From the NCBI RefSeq assembly GCF_958453765.1, contig NZ_CAUDZA010000034.1:1-21934 (forward strand): a stretch of DNA of 21,934 nucleotides. The letters run 5' to 3'. The notes below the pieces were generated by a model. It worked only from the letters and a program-made list of their open reading frames with translations. It was not told where the DNA came from and made no database searches. This DNA comes from Phascolarctobacterium_A succinatutens_B (GTDB lineage: Bacteria > Bacillota > Negativicutes > Acidaminococcales > Acidaminococcaceae). The position numbers and the translations under genes are program-made. The stretch's first letter is position 1. Every line of letters begins with the position of its first letter. This document shows positions 14,747 through 21,934 of this stretch, piece by piece.

Positions 14747-16540
14747 TTATTTTTTAGCCTTAGAATCAACTACATCCTTCAGGATTGCTTCAAATGCTTC
14801 GAAGCTCATAGCGCCCATATCGCCTTCGGTACGGTTACGCGGAGAAACGGTATTGTTTTCCATATCGCGATCGCCGACAACCAGCATGTACGGAATTTTT
14901 TCCAGCTGACCTTCACGGATCTTCTTGCCGATTTTTTCATTGCGTGCATCAACAGTTGCACGATAGCCGTTAGCCTCCAGCTTATGAGCCAGCTCATAGC
15001 AGTAGTCAACAGCACGGTCGGTTACCGGCAGGAAACGAACCTGCTCCGGAGCCATCCAGGTCGGCAGTGCGCCTGCATAGGTTTCGATGAGGTATGCCAG
15101 AGTACGCTCGTAGCAGCCCAGGGAAGTACGGTGAATGATATACGGCAGCTTCTTCTCGCCGTTCTCATCAACATAGTACATACCGAATTTCTCTGCCAGC
15201 AGCATATCAATCTGAATAGTAACGATGGTATCTTCTTTGCCGAATACGTTGTGGAACTGGATATCCAGCTTCGGACCGTAGAAAGCAGCCTCGTCAAAGC
15301 CAACCTCATATTTAACACCGAGGTCATCAAGGATTTTCTTCATAGCAGCCTGTGCATGATCCCATTGCTCAGCGGTTCCTTCATATTTGTTGTTCGGGTT
15401 TGCAGGATTCCATTGGCTGAAGCGGAAGGTGCATTTATCCAGCATGCCTACAGTTTCCAGGCAGTATTTAGCCAGATCCAGGCAGCCCTTAAATTCTTCT
15501 TCCAATTGGTCAGGACGAAGAATCAGATGGCCTTCGGAAATAGTGAACTGACGCACACGAATCAGACCGTGCATTTCGCCGCTGTCCTCGTTACGGAACA
15601 GAGTAGAGGTTTCGCCCAAGCGCATCGGCAGCTCACGATAGGAACGCTGACGGTTCAGGAAAACCTGATATTGGAACGGACAGGTCATAGGACGCAGAGC
15701 GAAGCATTCTTTAGTTTCGTCATGCGGGTCGCCCAAGATGAACATGCCGTCAAGATAATGATCCCAGTGACCGGAAATGCGGTACAGGTCGCGTTTTGCC
15801 ATCAGCGGAGTTTTGGTCAACAGATAGCCGCGTTTTTGTTCCACATCCTCAACCCAACGTTGCAGCAGTTGGATTACACGTGCACCTTTCGGCAGCAGGA
15901 TAGGCAGACCTTGGCCGATATAATCAACAGTAGTGAAGTATTCCAGATCACGGCCCAGTTTGTTATGGTCACGCTTCAAAGCCTCTGCCTGCTGTTCCAG
16001 ATATGCGTCCAGCTCTTCCTTCTTCGGGAAAGCAATACCATAGATACGTTGCAACATCTTGCGGTTAGAATCGCCACGCCAGTAAGCGCCGGTAGCGGAG
16101 GTCAGTTTAATAGCGTTGCCTTTAATACGGCCGGTAGAATCAAGATGCGGGCCTGCACACAGATCAGTGAAGTCACCTTGTTTGTAGAAGCTGATAACCG
16201 CATCTTCAGGCAGGTCGTTAATCAGTTCAACTTTATAAGGTTCTTCTTTTTCTTCCATGAATTTTACAGCCTCTGCACGCGGCAGCTCAAAGCGCTCTAA
16301 TTTCAGCTTTTCTTTGCAGATTTTACGCATTTCGCCTTCCAGTGCAGCAAGATCCTCCGGAGTGAACGGAGCCGGAGTATCGAAATCATAATAGAAGCCG
16401 TTGTCAATGCTAGGGCCGATGGCCAGCTTAACATCAGGATGAAGTCTCTTCATAGCCTGCGCCAGCACATGGGAGCAGGTATGCCAATAGGTTTGGCGGT
16501 ATTCCTTGTTTTCAAAGCTAAATTTGTTTTCCTCAGACAT
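14747..16540 (-). CDS. thrS: Threonyl-tRNA synthetase lacking the TGS domain
   Basis: Charges tRNA-Thr. The 597-residue protein begins directly at the editing region and is about 45-60 residues shorter than standard ThrS because the N-terminal TGS domain is missing. The editing site is intact (H20, H24 in HTCSH; C128 and H132 in DLCAGPH). The catalytic core has C287 (MTCP), H338 and H470 at the zinc-ligand positions, motif 2 FRNE at 315-318 and a C-terminal anticodon-binding domain. Several core blocks differ from the E. coli type (ISEGHLIL, SQWNPANP, TIQIDM). ATG 16538-16540 follows AGGAGG, and upstream is a T-box leader, so no hidden N-terminal extension exists. Confidence 0.95.
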   Translation of the reverse strand: MSEENKFSFENKEYRQTYWHTCSHVLAQAMKRLHPDVKLAIGPSIDNGFYYDFDTPAPFTPEDLAALEGEMRKICKEKLKLERFELPRAEAVKFMEEKEEPYKVELINDLPEDAVISFYKQGDFTDLCAGPHLDSTGRIKGNAIKLTSATGAYWRGDSNRKMLQRIYGIAFPKKEELDAYLEQQAEALKRDHNKLGRDLEYFTTVDYIGQGLPILLPKGARVIQLLQRWVEDVEQKRGYLLTKTPLMAKRDLYRISGHWDHYLDGMFILGDPHDETKECFALRPMTCPFQYQVFLNRQRSYRELPMRLGETSTLFRNEDSGEMHGLIRVRQFTISEGHLILRPDQLEEEFKGCLDLAKYCLETVGMLDKCTFRFSQWNPANPNNKYEGTAEQWDHAQAAMKKILDDLGVKYEVGFDEAAFYGPKLDIQFHNVFGKEDTIVTIQIDMLLAEKFGMYYVDENGEKKLPYIIHRTSLGCYERTLAYLIETYAGALPTWMAPEQVRFLPVTDRAVDYCYELAHKLEANGYRATVDARNEKIGKKIREGQLEKIPYMLVVGDRDMENNTVSPRNRTEGDMGAMSFEAFEAILKDVVDSKAKK

Positions 16541-16587
16541 TTTTGTTTCCTCCTAACATGATGTATCGTAAACAGTGCAGTCCGGGC

Positions 16588-16848
16588 AAAAAAATAAACC
16601 CCGGTCCCACACCAAAGGGACGGAGTTATCCGCGGTTCCACCCTCATTGACATATGTAGTGACATATGCCCACTCGGTACCGTTAACGCCGGTAATACGG
16701 ACTGGCATACTTGCTTGCGCGTTCCGCAGTCAGTTTGAAGGCGGTGCGCCCTTCGTTTCCTTCCTGCTGCTCTCAGCCACGGCAGCATTTTCTGTAGAAC
16801 CCTCCACGACGGCAATTCCTTCGCATTACTGTTACTATTTTCATTTAC
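16588..16848 (-). ncRNA. T-box leader (tRNA-Thr riboswitch) of thrS
   Basis: The minus strand carries AGGGTGGAACCGCGG (16630-16644), a canonical T-box. It is followed by a terminator stem (GUCCC with GGGAC and extensions) and a seven-U run at 16588-16594. Upstream is a stem I region with the typical CUGAGAG-like and AGUA-like words. An ACC threonine codon at 16743-16745 is a plausible specifier, but I could not fold the RNA. Uncharged tRNA-Thr is expected to favour the antiterminator and thrS expression. Confidence 0.93.
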
Positions 16849-16854
16849 CAGTTT

Positions 16855-16882
16855 ATTATAGCACACCGGCAATGCTTGTCAA
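16855..16882 (-). promoter_or_regulatory. thrS promoter
   Basis: TTGACA (16877-16882), a 16-bp spacer and TATAAT (16855-16860) on the minus strand: both hexamers are consensus. The predicted start is near 16848, giving a leader of about 300 bases, right for a T-box. Confidence 0.88.
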
Positions 16883-16890
16883 GCTTCCAC

Positions 16891-16919
16891 TGGAAAAAAC
16901 TTTTATTTCATAGTATAAT
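16891..16919 (+). promoter_or_regulatory. Candidate promoter of the second DUF4127 gene
   Basis: TGGAAA (4 of 6), a 17-bp spacer and a perfect TATAAT (16914-16919). It is back to back with the thrS promoter. It implies an untranslated leader of about 110 AT-rich bases, in which I see no known riboswitch. Confidence 0.55.
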
Positions 16920-17035
16920 AAGAAAATAAATTCTTCTACTTGTAAACATGCCAAATAACGAGTCCTTTGTGCATGTATATTAACCTTTATAAAACGTATA
17001 TATTCAGAACTGTTAATAATCAAGGAGGCGTACGC

Positions 17036-18610
17036 ATGGCAAAATTCACATTTCGGCACCATAAGCTGGCAGCAGCCATCTGCACAGCTGCTTTACTGAT
17101 GCCGGTTTCCGTCCAGGCCAAACGCCTGACTATTCTTTATGTACCCTTAGATAACAGACCTGTCTGCTCTGCCTATGTGCAGCAGACAATGGAGGCTGCA
17201 AACTGTAAAATTATTCTGCCACCTGAAAAATATATTGCCACTAACGAAAAAAACGGTAATCCCGAAGCTATCTGGGACTGGCTGGAGCACAAGGCTCCCA
17301 AAGCCGATGCCGCAGTTATCAGCACAGACAGCCTTGTTTACGGCGGCCTTGTCGGCTCGCGCACACACAACGTAAGCCAGGAGGAGCTGCAAAAGCGCGT
17401 TAATCATCTTTACAAGCTGAAAACTACCCTGCCGATAAAGCTATATGCTTTTTCAACGATTATGCGCACCCCACGCGCCAGTAAAGGGCGCGTAGAGCCG
17501 CCCTACTACAGCACCATAGGCCCAAGTATCTTTGCCTACAGCCAGCTGCTTGACAAACAGGACCAAGGTAAGCTGTCGCCTGCAGAAAAGCTGACGATGC
17601 AGGCACTGGAGCGCAACATGAAAAAAGCTGAGCTGGGGGACTGGCTGGAGCGACGCGAAAAAAATCTGCTTGTCAACCAGGAGCTTACACGCATGGCCCG
17701 CAACGGTAAATTTCATTATTTTGCTATCGGCAAGGATGATAACGCTACTCTTTCCGCTACGCACATGGAAGGACGCAAAATCAGCCTCAGTACCTTTGAT
17801 ATGAGCAGAGACTGCTTTCAGATTTTGGACGGAGTTGATCAGCTCGGCCTGCTTTTAATCGCCCGTGCCTACAACGAGGCCAACGGCACTAAACCTTCCG
17901 TTTATCCCCTGTACAGCGTAGGAGCCGGTGCCTCCACCCTGCCCCAGTACAGCGACGCACGGCTGCAGGACAGCGTACCGCAGCAGATTATCGCCGCCGG
18001 CGCAGTACAGGCAGCATCCGCAGATAACGCCGATCTTATTTTAGCACTCAATACGCCGCAGGACGGCATCGTCAAGGATTCTACCGCTGATGATAACCAG
18101 CCCTTCGCATCTGCCGGCAATAAAAACTTTGTCGGTACCCTGGGACAGCTGCTCCGTTCCGGACGCAACGTTTCTCTGGCTGACATAAGCTATTCCAACG
18201 GTGCGGACAACGGCTTTATGAGCCTGTTGGCAAACAGCATCAACCTGCAGCCGTTAGCAGCCTACAACGGTTGGAATACAGCTGACAACGCCGTAGGCTA
18301 TGCCATCGCCCAAGGACTTATCGCTCACGATATGAGCAGCGAAGCACGCAGCAGACTGCTGCGCCAACGCCTTATCGACGATTGGTTTTATCAGAGCAAT
18401 GCCCGCCGCAATATTTCCAACGAGCTGGAAAAGCATAACCGCGAAGATTTGAAATACGATCTTGCTACAGAAGAAAAAACCATCCTGCAGCAGATTACCG
18501 CCGACTGCCAGAACATGGCAAACAGCTATTCTATAACAAGAGGTACCAGATTTACCCTATCCTTTCCCTGGAAGCGTTTATTCGAGGTAGACGTAGAAAT
18601 CAGGAAATAA
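17036..18610 (+). CDS. DUF4127 family protein, exported paralogue
   Basis: A 524-residue DUF4127 protein of unknown function. The start ATG 17036 follows AGGAGG; the longer open frame back to 16967 lacks a ribosome binding site. The N-terminus is a classic signal peptide (basic start, LAAAICTAALLM core, cleavage after VQA at residue 28), so a periplasmic or secreted protein is expected. Family motifs are PLDNRPVC (37-44), ILPP, ISTDSLVYGG (95-104), IGKDDNAT (231-238) with H243, ADLILALNTP, LAAYNGWNTADN and AIAQGL, and the end FPWKRLFEVDVEI. The motifs are better conserved than in the first copy 2.5 kb upstream. Probably a hydrolase-like enzyme, but this is a guess from conserved Asp/His/Asn. 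Confidence 0.9.
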   Translation: MAKFTFRHHKLAAAICTAALLMPVSVQAKRLTILYVPLDNRPVCSAYVQQTMEAANCKIILPPEKYIATNEKNGNPEAIWDWLEHKAPKADAAVISTDSLVYGGLVGSRTHNVSQEELQKRVNHLYKLKTTLPIKLYAFSTIMRTPRASKGRVEPPYYSTIGPSIFAYSQLLDKQDQGKLSPAEKLTMQALERNMKKAELGDWLERREKNLLVNQELTRMARNGKFHYFAIGKDDNATLSATHMEGRKISLSTFDMSRDCFQILDGVDQLGLLLIARAYNEANGTKPSVYPLYSVGAGASTLPQYSDARLQDSVPQQIIAAGAVQAASADNADLILALNTPQDGIVKDSTADDNQPFASAGNKNFVGTLGQLLRSGRNVSLADISYSNGADNGFMSLLANSINLQPLAAYNGWNTADNAVGYAIAQGLIAHDMSSEARSRLLRQRLIDDWFYQSNARRNISNELEKHNREDLKYDLATEEKTILQQITADCQNMANSYSITRGTRFTLSFPWKRLFEVDVEIRK

Positions 18611-18616
18611 AAGACC

Positions 18617-18664
18617 AAAGCGCAGAGAAGTTCAGTCAAATGCTGAAAGCTCTGCGCTTTTATT
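18617..18664 (+). terminator. Terminator of the second DUF4127 gene
   Basis: AAAGCGCAGAG (18617-18627) pairs with CTCTGCGCTTT (18650-18660), followed by a T-rich stretch on the plus strand, 7 bp after the stop codon. Confidence 0.88.
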
Positions 18665-18710
18665 ATTTCATTGGTTATATCTGCCAGTCTATGAGAAAAA
18701 ATTGGGCAAC

Positions 18711-18740
18711 AAAAATCCCCGTCACTTTTGCGACGGGGAT
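18711..18740 (-). terminator. Terminator of the downstream SLC13 permease
   Basis: ATCCCCGTC and GACGGGGAT form a perfect 9-bp stem with an 8-base loop, followed on the minus strand by a U run. It is 50 bp after the permease stop; a second imperfect TGACGAA repeat lies between. Confidence 0.87.
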
Positions 18741-18790
18741 TGATTTGCATTTGTGACGAAGCATATGGTGCTTTATTCGTCAGACTGGTA

Positions 18791-20065
18791 TTATTTGCCG
18801 GGGAAGAACGGCCATACCATCGGGATAACAACCAGGGATACTACGAAAGCTACCAGAACCAGACCGGTACCAGCTTTTACATAGTCCATGAATTTGTATC
18901 CGCCAGGGCCAAGTACCAGGGTGTTCGGAGGAGTACCTACCGGAGTTGCGAATGCGCAGGATGCTGCAACAGCGATAGCCATCAGAACTGCCTTCGGGTC
19001 GGCGCCTAATTGTTTGGAGATTGCAATACCGATCGGGCACAGCAGAGCTGCGGATGCAGTGTTGGACATGAACTGAGTCAGGCCGCAGGACAGGATGAAC
19101 AGAACTGCGGTTACAACCAACGGAGAAGGAGAGCCGCCCATCAGGCTAACGGTCCATTCAGCGATGAGTTTGCCAGCGCCAGTTTTATCCATAGCGGTGG
19201 ATACAGGCATCATACCTGCGAACAGGAAGATGGTTACCCAGTCGATAGAAGCATAAGCTTGTTTTTCAGTCAAGCAACCGGTCAGTACGCAAACCAGAGC
19301 GCCGATGATAGCAGCCATCTCAAGGGTTACGCCTTTGATACCCAGTGCCATTACGATAACAACTGCCAGCAGGATAATACCGGAGATGACCATTTTCTTG
19401 GAATCGGTGCTGTTAGCTTCGATTTCCTGTTCGATCTCCTGATCAGCATCAAGCTCAACCTTCGGGAGCAGATGTTTGCCGATGAACATCATGTACAGCA
19501 TACCGGCAATAGATACAGGAATACCGATCCATGCAAATTCGAAGAAGCCGAATGCAGGGAGACCGGCAGCGGTCATTGCACCAGTTGCAATGATGTTAGG
19601 AGGTGTACCAACCATGGTGATGATACCGCCCCAACCGCAGGCAAATGCCAAAGGCATTAACTGACGGGAAGCAGGAATCTTAGCTGCAGAGCAGATACCT
19701 AATGCTACAGGCAACAGGCAAGCTGCAGTACCGGTGTTGGAAAGCACGGAAGAAAGTACGGTGCCAACAACCATCAGGCCAAACATCAGGCTGTTTTCAC
19801 CGGTGCCGCACAGATGAACTACTTTGTTACCGATAGCCTGAGCTAAACCGGTGTAGAACATTGCTGCACCAACAACGAACATGCCGGCGAACAGTACAAC
19901 GGTGGAGTTAGACAAGCCGCTAAATACTTGTTTAGCAGGAATCAGGCCTAACAGGCCGCACGCAATAGCGCCAGCGGTTGCAGTAATTGCCAAAGGAATG
20001 AGTTCGGTTACGAAGAATAACGCAACTACTGCCAAGAGGATTAAACACTTAATTGCAGGGGACAT
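18791..20065 (-). CDS. SLC13/DASS family sodium-coupled anion permease, copy A
   Basis: A 424-residue inner-membrane transporter of the divalent anion:Na+ symporter family (ArsB/NhaD superfamily), predicted to carry a dicarboxylate or similar anion. Two inverted halves each hold an SNT sodium/substrate motif (109-111 and 334-336) and a VGTPPN motif (152-157 and 376-381), as expected for the family. A hydrophilic Asp/Glu-rich loop at about 200-226 separates the halves. ATG 20063-20065 follows AAAGGAGGAAC. It is about 93% identical to copy B with no gaps. In a succinate-using Negativicute, succinate import would be the natural guess, but the substrate cannot be read from the sequence. Confidence 0.9.
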   Translation of the reverse strand: MSPAIKCLILLAVVALFFVTELIPLAITATAGAIACGLLGLIPAKQVFSGLSNSTVVLFAGMFVVGAAMFYTGLAQAIGNKVVHLCGTGENSLMFGLMVVGTVLSSVLSNTGTAACLLPVALGICSAAKIPASRQLMPLAFACGWGGIITMVGTPPNIIATGAMTAAGLPAFGFFEFAWIGIPVSIAGMLYMMFIGKHLLPKVELDADQEIEQEIEANSTDSKKMVISGIILLAVVIVMALGIKGVTLEMAAIIGALVCVLTGCLTEKQAYASIDWVTIFLFAGMMPVSTAMDKTGAGKLIAEWTVSLMGGSPSPLVVTAVLFILSCGLTQFMSNTASAALLCPIGIAISKQLGADPKAVLMAIAVAASCAFATPVGTPPNTLVLGPGGYKFMDYVKAGTGLVLVAFVVSLVVIPMVWPFFPGK

Positions 20066-20100
20066 TTTAAGTTCCTCCTTTGTAAAAAAATTTTATATAC

Positions 20101-20117
20101 AATGTCATCTGGACATT
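20101..20117. promoter_or_regulatory. Operator-like palindrome in the copy A leader
   Basis: AATGTC-ATCTG-GACATT is a perfect 6-bp inverted repeat with a 5-base centre. It begins about 5 bases downstream of the predicted transcription start, suited to repression of permease copy A. No equivalent is seen upstream of copy B. Confidence 0.6.
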
Positions 20118-20128
20118 ATATAACTTTA

Positions 20129-20156
20129 ATTATAGCTTTGTGAAAGTACATGTCAA
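20129..20156 (-). promoter_or_regulatory. Promoter of SLC13 copy A
   Basis: TTGACA (20151-20156), a 16-bp spacer and TATAAT (20129-20134) on the minus strand, both consensus. The remainder of the 427-bp gap to copy B (20157-20492) is AT-rich and otherwise holds only the copy B terminator. A 94-codon open frame there was rejected. Confidence 0.85.
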
Positions 20157-20399
20157 AGCAATCTTTTTTACTTTATTAAGTATTGTTATTTGCTTTGTTG
20201 AATTTATAATAACAGCATTTTTTCTGCGCTTCTGTTGCGCAAGCAACACATTTTTTAGCACCAGCTCTTCATATTCCATATATGACCACGCTATCATAAA
20301 TCCATAGGCGTTATTTTTTTCTTTTAAAATTAACTGCATATATTTCAAAACCCCTTTTATCAACTGTATTTTGCCTAACTCTCTCATTTTTATTAAAGC

Positions 20400-20431
20400 A
20401 AAAATGCCATGCAATAACGCACAGCATTTTT
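20400..20431 (-). terminator. Terminator of SLC13 copy B
   Basis: A 13-bp stem with two G-U pairs and a 6-base loop (AAAAATGCTGTGC pairs with GCATGGCATTTTT on the minus strand), ending in a U run. It lies 62 bp after the copy B stop. Confidence 0.82.
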
Positions 20432-20492
20432 ACCACTTTCTTTAGTTTTTTAAGTAAAGTAAGTACTAATTTGTCAAAATATTACATTTAAC

Positions 20493-21767
20493 TCACTTGC
20501 CCGGGAAGAACGGCCATACGATAGGAATTACAATCAGGGATACGATGAAGCATACGATAACCAGACCGGTACCTGCTTTAACATAGTCCATGAATTTGTA
20601 GCCGCCAGGGCCAAGAACCAGAGTATTCGGAGGAGTACCTACCGGAGTTGCGAATGCGCAGGATGCTGCAACAGCGATTGCCATGATAACAGCCTTCGGG
20701 TCAGCGTTGAGCTGCTTAGCAATTGCTACACCAATCGGGCACAGCAGAGCTGCGGACGCGGTGTTGGACATGAACTGAGTAAGGATGCAGGAGAGTGCAA
20801 ACAGTACAGCAGTTACAACCATCGGAGAAGGATCGCCGCCCATCAGACCAACAGTCCATTCAGCAATAAGCTTGCCGGCGCCGGTTTTATCCATAGCGGT
20901 GGATACAGGCATCATACCTGCGAACAGGAAGATGGTTACCCAGTCAATGGAAGCATAAGCCTGTTTTTCGGTTAAGCAGCCGGTCAGTACGCAAATCAGC
21001 GCGCCAATAATAGCAGCCATTTCCAGAGTTACGCCTTTGATATCGAGAGCCATTACCAGAACAACGGCAATCAGGATAGCACCGGAGATAATCTGTTTTT
21101 TGCTGTCAGTGCTGGTAGCTTCGATTTCCTGCTCAATATCCTGGTCAGCATCAAGCTCAACCTTCGGCAGCAGGTGTTTACCGATAAACATCATGTACAG
21201 CATGCCGGCAATGGATACGGGGATACCGATCCAGGCAAATTCGAAGAAGCCAAAGCTCGGCAGGCCGGCAGCAGTCAGAGCGCCGGTTGCAATGATGTTA
21301 GGCGGTGTGCCTACCATGGTGATGATACCGCCCCAACCGCAGGCAAATGCCAAAGGCATTAACTGACGGGAAGCAGGAATCTTTGCTGCGGAGCAGATGC
21401 CTAATGCTACAGGCAGCAAGCAGGCCGCAGTACCGGTGTTGGAGAGCACGGAAGACAGTGCAGTGCCGACAATCATCAGACCAAACATCAGGCTGTTTTC
21501 ACCGGTTCCGCACAGGTGTACAACTTTGTTACCGATGGACTGTGCCAAACCGGTGTAAAACATCGCTGCACCTACGACAAACATGCCGGCAAACAATACT
21601 ACGGTAGAATTGGATAAGCCGCTAAAAACTTGCTTAGCAGGCAATAACCCCAACAGACCGCAGGCGATAGCACCGGCAGTAGCAGTGATTGCTAATGGAA
21701 TAAGTTCGGTAATGAAAAATAATGCAACCACAGCCAACAGAATCAAACACTTAATAGCAGGGGACAT
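20493..21767 (-). CDS. SLC13/DASS family sodium-coupled anion permease, copy B
   Basis: A 424-residue paralogue of copy A with the same start, length and paired SNT (109-111, 334-336) and VGTPPN motifs. By hand I count about 30 substitutions. They are sparse in the first 200 residues and denser at about 209-242 (the acidic loop and next helix) and from about 307 onward, for example S307G, S312D, G328I and G354N. ATG 21765-21767 follows AAAGGAGGAAAC. The 167 bp upstream to the window edge is AT-rich with no convincing -35/-10 pair, unlike copy A, so the two copies are likely controlled differently. Its promoter may need an activator, or it may be read from a gene beyond the edge. Confidence 0.9.
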   Translation of the reverse strand: MSPAIKCLILLAVVALFFITELIPLAITATAGAIACGLLGLLPAKQVFSGLSNSTVVLFAGMFVVGAAMFYTGLAQSIGNKVVHLCGTGENSLMFGLMIVGTALSSVLSNTGTAACLLPVALGICSAAKIPASRQLMPLAFACGWGGIITMVGTPPNIIATGALTAAGLPSFGFFEFAWIGIPVSIAGMLYMMFIGKHLLPKVELDADQDIEQEIEATSTDSKKQIISGAILIAVVLVMALDIKGVTLEMAAIIGALICVLTGCLTEKQAYASIDWVTIFLFAGMMPVSTAMDKTGAGKLIAEWTVGLMGGDPSPMVVTAVLFALSCILTQFMSNTASAALLCPIGVAIAKQLNADPKAVIMAIAVAASCAFATPVGTPPNTLVLGPGGYKFMDYVKAGTGLVIVCFIVSLIVIPIVWPFFPGK

Positions 21768-21934
21768 AACAGTTTCCTCCTTTTATAAGTTTTTACGTAA
21801 TGTATAAACATAACTTGTCACAGTTTATTTCTACATTCCCGTTGTCTTAATATTATCCTAAAAACATCAACCTATGTGTGACTTAAGCAACATTTTTAAC
21901 TGTTTTTCAGAATATTTTAAATGATTTTATTTAC

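Noticed and set aside
14984..16300. A 438-codon plus-strand open frame
   Set aside because: Antisense to thrS, without ribosome binding site or recognisable domain; a codon-bias shadow.
16967..17035. 23-codon extension of the second DUF4127 gene
   Set aside because: No ribosome binding site, and it would bury the clear signal peptide that starts at 17036.
20130..20414. A 94-codon minus-strand open frame between the permeases
   Set aside because: It would begin with TTG inside the copy B terminator, has no ribosome binding site, and runs across the copy A promoter; no known family.
21768..21934. Possible activator boxes (TGTGA and TTGAT words) upstream of permease copy B
   Set aside because: Half-sites only, with wrong spacing for Crp or Fnr boxes in AT-rich DNA; not supportable.

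Overview
The window looks like chromosomal housekeeping DNA from a diderm Firmicute of the class Negativicutes. My best guess is an Acidaminococcaceae relative such as Phascolarctobacterium. This is inferred from gene content and order (a FapR-led fab operon, the tmcAL/yceD/rpmF neighbourhood, T-box-controlled thrS, exported DUF4127 proteins, two dicarboxylate-type SLC13 permeases), not from a database search. No phage, integrase, transposase, CRISPR array, rRNA or tRNA gene was recognised.

Region 1 (1-7240, minus strand) is a type II fatty acid synthesis operon in the order fapR, plsX, fabH, fabD, fabG, acpP, fabK-like, fabF. A consensus-like promoter (-35 at 7233-7238, -10 at 7210-7215) lies upstream of fapR. 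A FapR-box-like sequence at 7182-7198 sits just downstream of the predicted start site, so the operon is probably autoregulated by FapR and malonyl-CoA. Two unexplained RNA-scale structures lie inside the operon: a large two-tier inverted repeat between fabH and fabD, and a U-tract-less hairpin after acpP.

Region 2 (7340-10755) holds yceD-rpmF (minus, perfect consensus promoter with a palindrome in its spacer), ackA (minus), and the divergent tmcAL (plus). TmcAL consumes acetate to modify elongator tRNA-Met, and AckA interconverts acetate and acetyl phosphate, so this divergent pair shares a metabolite.

Region 3 (10793-12826) carries rsmD, coaD and a coiled-coil protein, all on the minus strand. 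A 139-bp MITE-like palindromic repeat lies upstream of rsmD.

Region 4 (12870-18664) has two DUF4127 paralogues on the plus strand. One has an N-terminal membrane anchor and the other a cleavable signal peptide. They flank a convergent/divergent thrS on the minus strand. ThrS lacks the TGS domain and is preceded by a clear T-box leader.

Region 5 (18711-21934) has two minus-strand SLC13/DASS permeases of equal length, about 93% identical by hand alignment. Each has its own terminator, and only the downstream copy has an obvious sigma-A-type promoter with an operator-like palindrome. Most genes are core functions. The items most worth checking are the fabH-fabD element, the DUF4127 pair, the permease duplication with different upstream regions, and the compact ThrS.
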